Counted from the stretch's first letter, positions 8,423 through 16,868 are shown. The stretch is DNA of 26,632 bases from JBNAVY01 sp049700195 (GCA_049700195.1 JBNAVY010000027.1:1-26632), one strand, 5' to 3'. Numbers and translations: made by a program. The notes: generated by a model not told the origin, from the letters alone.

Positions 8423-8896
8423 TTGTTATATAAAACAATTGCAACACCTATTGGTATTCTTACAATTTTTTCTACAGGTAAAGGAATATATCGTATAAAT
8501 TTTGAAAATGAAAATATAAATTTAAAAAATTCTCACCATAAAGGAGAAGATTTATATATAAATGAAGTAATCGCTCAGCTTGATTTATATTTTAGAAAAA
8601 AATTAAAAGTATTTAATTTGACATTGGATTTACATGGTACTGATTTTCAAAAAAGAGTATGGGAGGAAGTCTTAAAAATTCCATATGGTACTGTTACTAC
8701 ATATAGTGATATTGCATATAGAATTGGGAATTCCAAAGCATCAAGGGCAGTTGGACAAGCACTTAATAAAAATCCGATTCCTATTATTATCCCATGTCAC
8801 AGAGTTGTTGGTAAAAATAAAGATTTAACTGGTTATAGAGGAGGGTTAAATGTAAAAAAGTTTTTACTTAATTTAGAAGTTAAAGTAATAATTTAA
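8423..8896 (+). CDS. ogt: Methylated-DNA-protein cysteine methyltransferase
   Basis: 157 residues. The C-terminal domain carries the active-site motif IPCHRVVG, whose Cys accepts the alkyl group from O6-alkylguanine irreversibly. Upstream are the helix-turn-helix segment DFQKRVWEEVLKIPYGTVTTYSDIA and SRAVGQALNKNPIPI, followed by LTGYRGGLNVKKFLL. No AdaA domain is fused. The start is TTG 8423 with AGGAGGG 6-7 nt upstream. A TATAAT at 8387-8392 is a likely -10 box with a weak -35. The gene is divergent from adhE. Confidence 0.92.
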   Translation: MLYKTIATPIGILTIFSTGKGIYRINFENENINLKNSHHKGEDLYINEVIAQLDLYFRKKLKVFNLTLDLHGTDFQKRVWEEVLKIPYGTVTTYSDIAYRIGNSKASRAVGQALNKNPIPIIIPCHRVVGKNKDLTGYRGGLNVKKFLLNLEVKVII

Positions 8897-8965
8897 AGTT
8901 ACTTTTAAATATATAAGAAGCTGCAATTAATTTTGTGGAATTTTTATGAAAAGCTTTAAGAATTA

Positions 8966-8994
8966 TTGACATATTAATATAAGAAGAGTAAAAT
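8966..8994 (+). promoter_or_regulatory. Promoter of the MarR-ABC operon
   Basis: TTGACA (8966-8971), an exact 17-bp spacer and TAAAAT (8989-8994). Two palindromes start about 20 bp downstream, overlapping the probable transcription start region. Confidence 0.8.
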
Positions 8995-9013
8995 AAAGTT
9001 TGCATTAAAAATA

Positions 9014-9040
9014 TTCGTATACGAAATATTCGTAACCGAA
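9014..9040. promoter_or_regulatory. Tandem palindromic operator for the MarR regulator
   Basis: TTCGTATACGAA (9014-9025, perfect) is followed by TTCGTAACCGAA (9029-9040, arms TTCG/CGAA perfect). The two centres are 15 bp apart. They lie between the promoter and the regulator gene, as expected for autorepression. Confidence 0.7.
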
Positions 9041-9059
9041 GTAATAATAAAAAGGTCTG

Positions 9060-9500
9060 GTGGTGTATATGGAAGATATAAGCAAAGGATTAGCAATATT
9101 AAAACTTTTAAAACAAATAATGAATACAATTAAATCATCTATGAAATACGAGTGTAAAGAATTTGATATTACAGGACCACAAGGCATGTTAATAGGGATT
9201 TTAGTACATTATGGGGAAATGAAGATAAGTGATATATGTGAAATGATTGGATTATCTAATAGCACAGTATCGGGTGTAATTGACAGACTTGAAAAGCAGG
9301 GATTAGTTGAAAGAATAAGAAGTAAAGAAGACAGAAGAGTAGTTTATGTAGTAGTGACTCCAAAATTTAAAGATACTTTTCAGAAATATTTTAAGGAAGC
9401 TTCAAAAAAGTTTGAAGAACTTATAAATAAAGCAAATGAACAAGAGATTGAAATAATATTTGAAGGACTTAAGACTCTAAAAAATGTACTTGATAGATAA
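9060..9500 (+). CDS. MarR-family transcriptional regulator
   Basis: 146 residues with the MarR fold: a helical dimerisation start, then a winged helix with DICEMIGLSNSTVSGVIDRLEKQGLVER and the wing RSKEDRRVVYVVVT, then a C-terminal dimer helix. The start is uncertain. GTG 9060 gives the longest frame, but ATG 9069 (fourth codon) with GGTGG 5 nt upstream is equally plausible. It is 38 nt from the downstream ABC gene and surely cotranscribed. By analogy with MarR-ABC exporter operons it probably derepresses the pump in response to a toxic ligand. The ligand is unknown. Confidence 0.9.
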   Translation: MVYMEDISKGLAILKLLKQIMNTIKSSMKYECKEFDITGPQGMLIGILVHYGEMKISDICEMIGLSNSTVSGVIDRLEKQGLVERIRSKEDRRVVYVVVTPKFKDTFQKYFKEASKKFEELINKANEQEIEIIFEGLKTLKNVLDR

Positions 9501-9538
9501 GACTAAAATTTTTTATATTATAAAGGGATGGTGAATAT

Positions 9539-11764
9539 ATGTTAAAAATAGTTAAATATCTTAAACCTTATATTTTACTGATTTTTCTTGCTGTATTTTT
9601 TGTAAGCGTTCAGGCCATGAGTAATTTAGCACTGCCAGATTACATGTCCAATATAGTAAACAAAGGGATACAACAAGGTGGTATTTTAAATGCTGTGCCT
9701 GAAGCTATAAGAAAAGAGCAGATGGACAAAATGACGTTGTTTATGACACAAGATGAAAAAAATGAGGTTCTTAAAGATTATACACTTATAGACAAAAACA
9801 GTCTTGATTATAATAGATATTTAAAAAAGTATCCTATTTTGTCAAAAGAACCAGTGTATGTACTTAATAAAATAAATAATACAGAAATAGATAAGATAAA
9901 TCTAATTATGGGAAAATCTTTTCTTGCTGTAACTGGTGTTGAAAATGCTAAAACTAATGCAAAAGATGGCTTTATAGACTTTAATGGGAATAAAATACCT
10001 GCAAATACTGATTTATTTGCACTTATTTCAAAATTGCCACAGGAACAGCTACTTAAGTTAAGAGATGAAATGAATAAAAAGTTTACTGCTTTAGGGGACG
10101 ATATGGTAATTCAAGCAGCTACAATGTCAGTAAAGCAAGAATATAAAGCTATTGGAATAAATACTGACAAGATACAGAATAATTATATTCTTCATACTGG
10201 TTTGATAATGCTTTTAATTACTATTCTGAGTGCTATAAGTACAATACTTGTTGGATTCTTTGCATCAAAAGTTGCTGCTGGGTATTCCAGAGATTTAAGA
10301 AGATACTTATTTAATAGAGTAGAAAGCTTTTCTAATTCTGAGTTTGACAAATTTTCAACAGCATCTTTAATTACCAGGACGACAAATGATATTACACAAA
10401 TACAAATGTTAACAGTAATAATGATCAGAATGGTATTTTTAGCTCCTATTATGGGTATAGGTGGAGTAATAAGAGCATTAGGGAAAAGTACTTCGATGTC
10501 ATGGATAATAGCACTTGCTGTAATAATATTATTGGGTCTTATATCAGTGCTTTTTTCAATTGCAATGCCAAAGTTTATGCGTATGCAGAAACTCCTTGAC
10601 AGATTAAATTTAGTAACAAGAGAAAATTTATCTGGTATTATGGTTGTAAGAGCTTTTAATAATCAGAAGCTTGAGGAAAAGCGTTTTGACGATGCAAATA
10701 ATGATATTACAGGAGTTGGACTTTTTGTAAATCGTGCTATGGCTGTTATGTTTCCTTCAATGATGCTTATTATGAATGGGATAACTATACTAATAGTATG
10801 GGTAGGAGCACATCAGATTCAAAATTCAAGTATGCAGGTTGGAGATATGATGGCATTTATGCAGTATGCCATGCAGATAATCTTTGCATTTTTAATGCTT
10901 TCAATGCTTTTTATCATGATACCAAGGGCTTCTGTTTCAGCAAGTCGTATCAGTGAAGTATTGGAAACAAAACCTTCTATTATTGATCCTGAAAATCCGA
11001 AGCATTTTGATAAAAAGCTTAAAGGTGAAATAGAATTTAGGAATGTATCATTCAAATATCCAGATGCAGAAGATTATATGTTGAAAAATATTAGTTTTAA
11101 AGTACTGCCAGGTCAGACAACAGCTATAATAGGTAGAACGGGTTCTGGAAAATCTACAATAACAAGTTTATTATTAAGATTTTATGATGTAACAGAAGGA
11201 CAGATTTTAATAGATGGTGTTGACATAAGAGATGTTACTCAAAAAGAGCTGCGAAGTAAAATAGGTTATGCGCCACAAAAAACATGGCTTTTCAGTGGTA
11301 CAATTAAAACTAACTTAAAGTATGGGAATGAAAATGCTACCGATGAAGAAATAAAACAAGCGGCAGAAATTGCGCAAGCTCTAGAATTTATTCAGGAAAA
11401 ACCTAAAAACTTTGATTCTGAAATTTCTCAAGGTGGAACAAATGTTTCTGGAGGTCAAAAACAAAGGTTGTCTATTGCCAGAGCTCTTGCCAAGAAACCA
11501 GAAATATATATATTTGACGAGAGTTTTTCTGCACTTGATTTTAAGACAGAAGCTGCTTTAAGAAAAGCTATGAAAGAGAAACTTTCTTCTAGCACAGTTA
11601 TAATGATTTCTCAGAGAGTTTCAACAATTGTCAATGCTGATCAGATTGTTGTAATTGAAGATGGAAAATTAGTTGGAATAGGAAAGCATAAAGATCTGAT
11701 AAAAAACTGTGAAACATATAGAGAAATTGCTTTATCTCAGCTTTCAGAGGAGGAATTGGCATGA
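9539..11764 (+). CDS. Heterodimeric ABC exporter, half-transporter with large extracellular insert
   Basis: 741 residues. TM1 is near residues 12-32. A polar stretch of about 170 residues then precedes TM2 near 215, far larger than the usual short loop; the rest of the exporter membrane domain follows. The nucleotide-binding domain has Walker A GRTGSGKS (532-539), signature VSGGQ (about 636-640) and Walker B Asp660-Glu661 in IYIFDES. The H-loop reads ISQRVSTI, with Gln692 in place of the switch histidine. Heterodimeric LmrCD/TM287-288-type exporters have such a degenerate partner, although Glu661 is retained here. It ends in an ATGA overlap with its partner. Confidence 0.93.
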   Translation: MLKIVKYLKPYILLIFLAVFFVSVQAMSNLALPDYMSNIVNKGIQQGGILNAVPEAIRKEQMDKMTLFMTQDEKNEVLKDYTLIDKNSLDYNRYLKKYPILSKEPVYVLNKINNTEIDKINLIMGKSFLAVTGVENAKTNAKDGFIDFNGNKIPANTDLFALISKLPQEQLLKLRDEMNKKFTALGDDMVIQAATMSVKQEYKAIGINTDKIQNNYILHTGLIMLLITILSAISTILVGFFASKVAAGYSRDLRRYLFNRVESFSNSEFDKFSTASLITRTTNDITQIQMLTVIMIRMVFLAPIMGIGGVIRALGKSTSMSWIIALAVIILLGLISVLFSIAMPKFMRMQKLLDRLNLVTRENLSGIMVVRAFNNQKLEEKRFDDANNDITGVGLFVNRAMAVMFPSMMLIMNGITILIVWVGAHQIQNSSMQVGDMMAFMQYAMQIIFAFLMLSMLFIMIPRASVSASRISEVLETKPSIIDPENPKHFDKKLKGEIEFRNVSFKYPDAEDYMLKNISFKVLPGQTTAIIGRTGSGKSTITSLLLRFYDVTEGQILIDGVDIRDVTQKELRSKIGYAPQKTWLFSGTIKTNLKYGNENATDEEIKQAAEIAQALEFIQEKPKNFDSEISQGGTNVSGGQKQRLSIARALAKKPEIYIFDESFSALDFKTEAALRKAMKEKLSSSTVIMISQRVSTIVNADQIVVIEDGKLVGIGKHKDLIKNCETYREIALSQLSEEELA

Positions 11765-13644
11765 GTGACCAAAAAGAGAAATTAGAGCAGTCCCCTAAAT
11801 TACCTAAAGGCGGCATAGGGATGGGTAGAGGCCCTGTGTCTGTTGGCAGTGGTGAAAAAGCAAAAAACTTTAAAGGTACTATGAGAAAATTTCTAAAATA
11901 TTTAAGCGAATATAAATTATCAATTAGTATAGTTATAGTTTTTGCTGTTTTTAGTGCAACTTTTTCTATTCTTGGGCCTAAAATTTTAAGTAAGGCAATA
12001 ACAAAAATTTTTGAAGGTGTTATGTCAAAAATATCTGGTACTGGAAGCGGTATAGACTTTACTTATGTAGGGAAAATAATACTTATTCTTGCTGGTTTAT
12101 ATGGATTAAGTGCATTGTTTGGATACTTACAGGGTTTTATAATGTCTGGCGTTTCTATGAAAGTAACTTATAAATTCAGGAAGGATATTTCAGAAAAGAT
12201 AAACCACCTTCCATTAAAATATTTTGAAGAAACTAATCAAGGTGAAATATTATCTCGTATAACAAATGATGTAGATACGATAAGTCAAACTTTAAATCAG
12301 AGTTTAACACAAATAATTACATCTGTAACAACTGTAATTGGTGTACTTATTATGATGTTTACTATAAGCTGGATTATGACACTTATTGCAGTTTTAATAG
12401 TACCTTTATCATTGTTAATTATATCTTTTATAATAAAACATTCTCAGATTTATTTTAGAGAACAGCAAGATTATCTGGGAAATGTTAATGGGCATGTAGA
12501 AGAAATGTATGGGGGACATAATATAGTAAAAGCTTTTAATGGTGAAGAAAAGAGCGTTGAAAAATTTGACATTTTAAATAATAGGTGGTATGTTTCAGCG
12601 TGGAAGTCTCAATTTTTTACTAGTATTATGATGCCTGTTATGAATATTGTTTCAAATCTTGGCTATGTAGCAGTTACAGTTTTGGGTAGCTGGCTTGTTA
12701 TAAAAGGAAGTATACAAATAGGTGATATTCAAGCATTTATTCAATATATAAATTCATTTACACAACCTATAGCTCAGATTGCAAATATTTCAAATATACT
12801 TCAGCAAACTGCAGCTTGTGCTGAAAGGGTTTTTGAATTTCTGGAAGAGGAAGAAGAAGTACCTGATAACCCTACACCTATAAAACTGGAAAATGTTAAA
12901 GGTGATGTTGAATTTAAAAATGTACGTTTTGGTTATAAGCCAGATAAAATAGTAATAAATAATTTTTCAGCCAAAATAAAAGCAGGTCAGAAAATTGCTA
13001 TTGTGGGTCCTACCGGTGCTGGCAAAACAACTATGGTGAAGCTTTTAATGAGATATTATGATGTTAATGATGGAGAAATATTAATAGATGGTTACAATAT
13101 TAAGGACTTTACTAGAGAAGATTTAAGGTCAATTCTTGGGATGGTATTGCAGGATACATGGCTTTACAATGGTACTATAATGGATAATATAAGATATGGC
13201 AGACTTGATGCAACAGACGAAGAAGTAATAAATGCAGCAAAAGCTGCTCATGCAGATAATTTTATAAGAACACTTCCAGGCGGCTACAATATGGTTTTAA
13301 ATGAAGAAACTACAAATATTTCTCAAGGCCAAAAGCAACTGCTTACAATAGCAAGAGCTATTTTAAAAGATCCTAAAATTTTAATATTAGATGAAGCAAC
13401 AAGTTCTGTTGATACTCTTACGGAAATACAGATACAAAAAGCAATGGATTATCTTATGAAAGGTAGAACTAGTTTTGTTATAGCTCACAGACTTTCTACA
13501 ATTAAAAATGCTGATCTTATACTTGTTATGGATCATGGAGATATTGTAGAACAGGGTACCCATGAAGAATTGCTTGCAAAAGGTGAATTTTATGCAAGTC
13601 TTTATAATAGCCAATTTGAAGGTGAGGAAGAATTAGTAAGTTAG
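11761..13644 (+). CDS. Heterodimeric ABC exporter, second half-transporter
   Basis: 627 residues. A hydrophilic N-terminal extension of about 45 residues with GGIGMGRGPV is followed by six membrane helices and a nucleotide-binding domain. Walker A is GPTGAGKT (416-423), the signature is degenerate ISQGQ (Ser521-Gln524), Walker B is ILDEATSSVD (Asp544, Glu545) and the H-loop is IAHRLST with His576. It therefore supplies the complete Walker/H-loop half of the active ATP site, while its altered signature faces the partner's Gln692 site. The gene overlaps the previous stop by 4 bp with AGAGGAGG upstream. The predicted role is multidrug or lipid-like export. Confidence 0.93.
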   Translation: MSDQKEKLEQSPKLPKGGIGMGRGPVSVGSGEKAKNFKGTMRKFLKYLSEYKLSISIVIVFAVFSATFSILGPKILSKAITKIFEGVMSKISGTGSGIDFTYVGKIILILAGLYGLSALFGYLQGFIMSGVSMKVTYKFRKDISEKINHLPLKYFEETNQGEILSRITNDVDTISQTLNQSLTQIITSVTTVIGVLIMMFTISWIMTLIAVLIVPLSLLIISFIIKHSQIYFREQQDYLGNVNGHVEEMYGGHNIVKAFNGEEKSVEKFDILNNRWYVSAWKSQFFTSIMMPVMNIVSNLGYVAVTVLGSWLVIKGSIQIGDIQAFIQYINSFTQPIAQIANISNILQQTAACAERVFEFLEEEEEVPDNPTPIKLENVKGDVEFKNVRFGYKPDKIVINNFSAKIKAGQKIAIVGPTGAGKTTMVKLLMRYYDVNDGEILIDGYNIKDFTREDLRSILGMVLQDTWLYNGTIMDNIRYGRLDATDEEVINAAKAAHADNFIRTLPGGYNMVLNEETTNISQGQKQLLTIARAILKDPKILILDEATSSVDTLTEIQIQKAMDYLMKGRTSFVIAHRLSTIKNADLILVMDHGDIVEQGTHEELLAKGEFYASLYNSQFEGEEELVS

Positions 13645-13651
13645 TTAGAGT

Positions 13652-13682
13652 AAAAGCCCATTGATTTTTCAATTGGGCTTTT
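13652..13682 (+). terminator. Intrinsic terminator of the MarR-ABC operon
   Basis: AAAAGCCCA (13652-13660) pairs with TGGGCTTTT (13674-13682), extended by TTGA/TCAA with a bulge, and ends in T-rich sequence. Confidence 0.85.
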
Positions 13683-13801
13683 ATTACTTTAATTAATGGA
13701 AATATAAGCAAATTTGTAATAATGATTGCTTTACAACATAAAATATGACATAATAAAAAAAGGCAATTATATTATTAATTAGAAAGGATGTGTACTAAAC
13801 T

Positions 13802-14065
13802 ATGACGACCTCGTACTACTTTATGATTAGTCTTCAATATTTTGCAGCTCTTGCGACGCCTGTTTCGGCAGTTATTTTTGTGGTATATTACATAGTTTAT
13901 AGTAGTAAAAAAATGAAGAAACTCAATTCTATCGAAGAGAGTATCAAAAAGATTGCTGATAATCTTTACCCTAATAGCAAAAGTATTGATAATGAAAATT
14001 CAATGTCTTTGCTAAAAGAAGAACAGGAAAAACCAGAGCAGGAGAAATCAGAACAAAGTGAGTAA
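13802..14065 (+). CDS. Small single-pass membrane protein of unknown function
   Basis: 87 residues. One hydrophobic segment (about residues 10-33, FAALATPVSAVIFVVYYIVY) is followed by a basic stop-transfer sequence SSKKMKK, a short amphipathic helix, and an acidic Glu/Lys/Gln-rich tail with repeated EQEKPEQEKSEQ character. No family was recognised. AAAGGATG lies about 13 nt before the ATG, a longer gap than usual, so an internal ATG at 13823 is possible. It stands alone between the ABC operon terminator and the thiT leader promoter. Confidence 0.6.
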   Translation: MTTSYYFMISLQYFAALATPVSAVIFVVYYIVYSSKKMKKLNSIEESIKKIADNLYPNSKSIDNENSMSLLKEEQEKPEQEKSEQSE

Positions 14066-14082
14066 TACGTAGATTTTATGAA

Positions 14083-14111
14083 TTGACAATTAACTGATAA
14101 AGTGGTAATGT
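14083..14111 (+). promoter_or_regulatory. Promoter of the TPP riboswitch/thiT transcript
   Basis: TTGACA (14083-14088), a 17-bp spacer and TAATGT (14106-14111). The riboswitch begins about 15 nt after the -10 box. Confidence 0.65.
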
Positions 14112-14125
14112 AATATTAATTAAAT

Positions 14126-14251
14126 AGACTATGTCCGCTGGGGGAGCTTTATGCTGAGATGGTTTTATACCAAACCCTTAGTACCTGAATAGGATAATAC
14201 CTACGTAGGAAATGCGGTAAGACACCGCATAATTTATGCGGTTTTATTTTT
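14126..14251 (+). promoter_or_regulatory. TPP (THI-box) riboswitch with transcription-attenuation platform
   Basis: The conserved TPP aptamer is recognisable: GGGGGAGC (14140-14147), GCTGAGAT (14153-14160), ACCCTT, TACCTGAATAGGATAATACC (14182-14201) and GTAGGAA. The P1 candidate is CCGC (14135-14138) with GCGG (14214-14217). The platform has three arms: ATGCGGT (14212-14218), ACCGCAT (14224-14230) and a second ATGCGGT (14236-14242). The first pair is the antiterminator and the second the terminator. Bound thiamine pyrophosphate holds the first arm in P1, so the terminator forms and thiT is switched off. Confidence 0.95.
14224..14251 (+). terminator. Riboswitch-controlled terminator before thiT
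   Basis: ACCGCATAA (14224-14232) pairs with TTATGCGGT (14234-14242) and is followed by TTTATTTTTC. It competes with the antiterminator formed by 14212-14218 and 14224-14230. Confidence 0.88.
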
Positions 14252-14289
14252 CAGCGAACATAGCCTCAAAATATGGAGGTGTTTTATTT

Positions 14290-14928
14290 ATGTCCTATGT
14301 TATAAGTGTTTTTTCTGATTTTGCAAAAATAAAACCAGTAACTTTATCTGTAATTTTGGCAATTTTACTTGCATCATTGCTTTTGTATCTCATGAGGAAC
14401 AGTATAAAATTTGATACAAAAATGCTTGTATATGGTGCACTCTCAATTTCGATTTCTTTTGTACTATCCTATATAAGATTTTATCACTGGCCCCAAGGAG
14501 GTTCTATTACTCCTGCAAGTATGCTTCCAATATTCATATTTGCTTACTTTTATGGCGCTGGTCCAGGTGTAATAGTAGGTATGGCTTATGGACTTTTACA
14601 GCTTATACAGGATCCTTTTATAGTTCAGTGGGTTCAGGTGCTTCTTGATTATCCACTTGCGTTTGGTGCATTAGGACTTGCTGGATTTTTTAGAAAAAAT
14701 CTAAGTTTGGGAATTTTAGTTGGGGGTTTTGGAAGATTTTTTTCACACTTTTTATCAGGAGTATTTTTCTTTTCAAGTTATGCACCACAGGGTATGAACC
14801 CAGTAATATATTCACTTCTGGTAAATGGTATTATAGTAGGAGTAGAAGTTTTTATATGTTTTGCGGTTTCTCTTGTACCACAAATACGAAATGCAATAGA
14901 AGATATAAAGAAAAGAGCTATTGCTTAA
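14290..14928 (+). CDS. thiT: ECF transporter S component for thiamine
   Basis: 212 residues with six hydrophobic helices. Recognisable ThiT/YuaJ features are the loop GGSITPASMLPI, YGAGPGVIVGMAYGLLQ, the DYPLAFGALGLAG segment and RFFSHFLSGVFFF. It is the membrane substrate-binding subunit that captures thiamine and works with the shared EcfT-EcfA energising module, which is not encoded here. An in-frame ATG at 14236 lies inside the terminator hairpin. The true start is ATG 14290, with GGAGGTG 8 nt upstream. The TPP riboswitch directly upstream independently supports the substrate. Confidence 0.95.
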   Translation: MSYVISVFSDFAKIKPVTLSVILAILLASLLLYLMRNSIKFDTKMLVYGALSISISFVLSYIRFYHWPQGGSITPASMLPIFIFAYFYGAGPGVIVGMAYGLLQLIQDPFIVQWVQVLLDYPLAFGALGLAGFFRKNLSLGILVGGFGRFFSHFLSGVFFFSSYAPQGMNPVIYSLLVNGIIVGVEVFICFAVSLVPQIRNAIEDIKKRAIA

Positions 14929-14930
14929 AA

Positions 14931-14964
14931 TATAAAAATACAGGGTTTTCCCTGTATTTTTATA
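14931..14964 (+). terminator. Intrinsic terminator after thiT
   Basis: A perfect 15-bp stem (14931-14945 with 14950-14964) has a TTTT loop, a GC core CAGGG/CCCTG and A/T-rich outer pairs that supply the U tract. Confidence 0.9.
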
Positions 14965-15038
14965 TGCATAAAATTATATGTATGTTATACTTATATTTAA
15001 GAATTAACATAAATATAACGGATTTTTAATGATATTTT

Positions 15039-15058
15039 AATTATCTTATGAGATAATT
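15039..15058. promoter_or_regulatory. Palindrome upstream of the glycolipid operon
   Basis: AATTATCT-TATG-AGATAATT is a perfect 8-bp inverted repeat with a 4-nt centre, ending 30 nt before the glycosyltransferase start. It could be an operator or an mRNA hairpin. No cognate regulator is adjacent. Confidence 0.4.
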
Positions 15059-15088
15059 TATATACAATAATTTTTGGAGAATATATCA

Positions 15089-16198
15089 ATGGATAAGAGA
15101 GTTTTAATAATATATGAAAATATTGGTTCAGGACATAAAAAGACTGCTGAAGCCGTAAAAAAGGCTTTTTTAAAACATAATGGTGTTATTGTAGATATAA
15201 AAAATCCTTTTGAGGAAAGATTTCCTGGAATATCAAAGTTTTCTATTCAATTTTATCTTAATACTATAAAATATACTCCTGAGTTATGGAGTTATATATA
15301 TGAAACAGAAAGAAACAAAGTTGAAAAAAAATTTAATATATTTTTAGGAAAATCGATTTATACATTTATAAAAAAATATATTTTAAAATTTCAGCCCGAT
15401 GTTATAATCTGTACACATCCATTTTCTTGTGCGTTTTTATATCAGATTAAGAAAAATTTAAATATACCTGTTTATGCAATTTTAACTGATTACGATGTAC
15501 ATGCTTATTGGATATATAATTATATAGATGGTTATTTTGTTGGTTGTAATGATATGAAAAAGAAAATGTTAAATATGGGTATACAAAATGAAAAAATTTA
15601 TGTAACAGGTATACCTATTGATGAGATTTTTTATGTTTATAAAGACAAAAATAAGATAAGAAAAAAGCTTGGTTTTAAAAATGATCTACCTATTATAATA
15701 ATTATGGGTGGAGGTTTAGGGCTTGGCAGTATAGAAAATGCTGTTAAAATACTTCAAAAGAACAAAAGTTATCAATTTGCAGTTATTTGTGGCTATAATA
15801 AAAAACTGGAAAATAAAATATCAGAAATTGCCGAAGAAAATGTTCATGTATATGGCCATATTGAAAATATAGATGAATTCATGAGTATTGCAGATTTGCT
15901 TATAACTAAAAGTGGTGGTATAACTATAACAGAGGCAATAACAAAAAGATTGCCTATAGCTGTTTTTGACACACTTCCTGGACAGGAAGTAAGAAATCTT
16001 AAATTTTTATTAAAAATGCATATGGCAGTCAGAATTAAAGATATAAATTATATTGATTCAAAAATTGTTGAACTTTTTAAACAGAATAAACGTAAAATTA
16101 ATTTTATAAAAAGCAATATGGGAAAAATGAATTTCATATATTCTTCTAATCAAATAGCAGAGATTATACTGAATAATATTTCAAAATTTGATATATAG
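15089..16198 (+). CDS. MGDG-synthase/UgtP-like diacylglycerol glycosyltransferase
   Basis: 369 residues, GT28 fold. The N-terminal domain starts KRVLIIYENIGSGHKKTAEAV, the acceptor-side motif of monogalactosyl/monoglucosyl-diacylglycerol synthases. It is followed by DVIICTHPFSCAFL and AILTDYDVHAYWIY. The C-terminal nucleotide-sugar domain has IIIIMGGGLGLGS, LLITKSGGITITEAI and the LPGQEVRN segment. It probably transfers glucose or galactose from a UDP-sugar to diacylglycerol at the membrane surface. The frame opens at a TTG at 15074, but GGAGA with 9-nt spacing points to ATG 15089. It is 24 nt from the PAP2 phosphatase gene, likely one operon. The sugar and acceptor are not proven. Confidence 0.85.
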   Translation: MDKRVLIIYENIGSGHKKTAEAVKKAFLKHNGVIVDIKNPFEERFPGISKFSIQFYLNTIKYTPELWSYIYETERNKVEKKFNIFLGKSIYTFIKKYILKFQPDVIICTHPFSCAFLYQIKKNLNIPVYAILTDYDVHAYWIYNYIDGYFVGCNDMKKKMLNMGIQNEKIYVTGIPIDEIFYVYKDKNKIRKKLGFKNDLPIIIIMGGGLGLGSIENAVKILQKNKSYQFAVICGYNKKLENKISEIAEENVHVYGHIENIDEFMSIADLLITKSGGITITEAITKRLPIAVFDTLPGQEVRNLKFLLKMHMAVRIKDINYIDSKIVELFKQNKRKINFIKSNMGKMNFIYSSNQIAEIILNNISKFDI

Positions 16199-16222
16199 GA
16201 GAAAGCTTAAGGGGGTATTATA

Positions 16223-16762
16223 TTGGCTTATATAAAAAGGCTGTTAATAAAAAACGACAAAAGTATTTTTTTCTATATTAATGAAAAAATAAAATGCAAT
16301 ACATTAGATAAAATAATGCCTAAAATCACTCATTTTGGTGGTCCAATTTTTACTATGGTTTCCTGTTGGATTTTAGCAGTGTTTGGGAAAAATAACATAC
16401 GACTTTCAGCTATAGAGGCATTAACTGCTCTTGTAAGTAGTCACCTATTTGTACAATTATTAAAGAGAACAATTACAAGGCCTAGACCTTATATGGTTTT
16501 ATCTGAAACGAATACTTTTAATTATCTTTTAAAAGATTATTCTTTTCCATCTGGCCATGCAACAGCAAGTTTTTCAATGGCAGTTACCTTTTCAATCTTT
16601 TTTCCCAGTATTGCGTTTATATTAATTTCGCTTGCAGCTTTAGTAGGAATATCAAGAATTTATATGGGACTTCATTATCCTTCAGATGTACTAATAGGAT
16701 CTACAATTGGTATACTTTCCTCTTATGCTACACATTTTTTAAGTTTGAAAATTTTGCTTTGA
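16223..16762 (+). CDS. PAP2-family lipid phosphatase
   Basis: 179-residue membrane protein with all three PAP2 motifs: KRTITRPRP, FPSGHATAS and SRIYMGLHYPSDVLIG. Four to five hydrophobic helices surround them. Likely substrates are undecaprenyl pyrophosphate, phosphatidic acid or phosphatidylglycerol phosphate. Pairing with a diacylglycerol glycosyltransferase favours dephosphorylation of phosphatidic acid to diacylglycerol, which is inference. The start is TTG 16223 with GGGGG 7 nt upstream. No clear hairpin terminator follows. Confidence 0.88.
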   Translation: MAYIKRLLIKNDKSIFFYINEKIKCNTLDKIMPKITHFGGPIFTMVSCWILAVFGKNNIRLSAIEALTALVSSHLFVQLLKRTITRPRPYMVLSETNTFNYLLKDYSFPSGHATASFSMAVTFSIFFPSIAFILISLAALVGISRIYMGLHYPSDVLIGSTIGILSSYATHFLSLKILL

Positions 16763-16868
16763 TATTTTTTTAAATTTTTACTATATTCTTATTTTTATAC
16801 TGATATAAATTATAATGAAGTATTATAAAATCAATAATAAATTTTATGCTATTATATTATTTTGATTA

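Noticed and set aside
14236..14289. Upstream in-frame start for thiT
   Set aside because: The ATG at 14236 is inside the riboswitch terminator stem and has no ribosome binding site. The ATG at 14290 has GGAGGTG at good spacing and begins where ThiT proteins begin.
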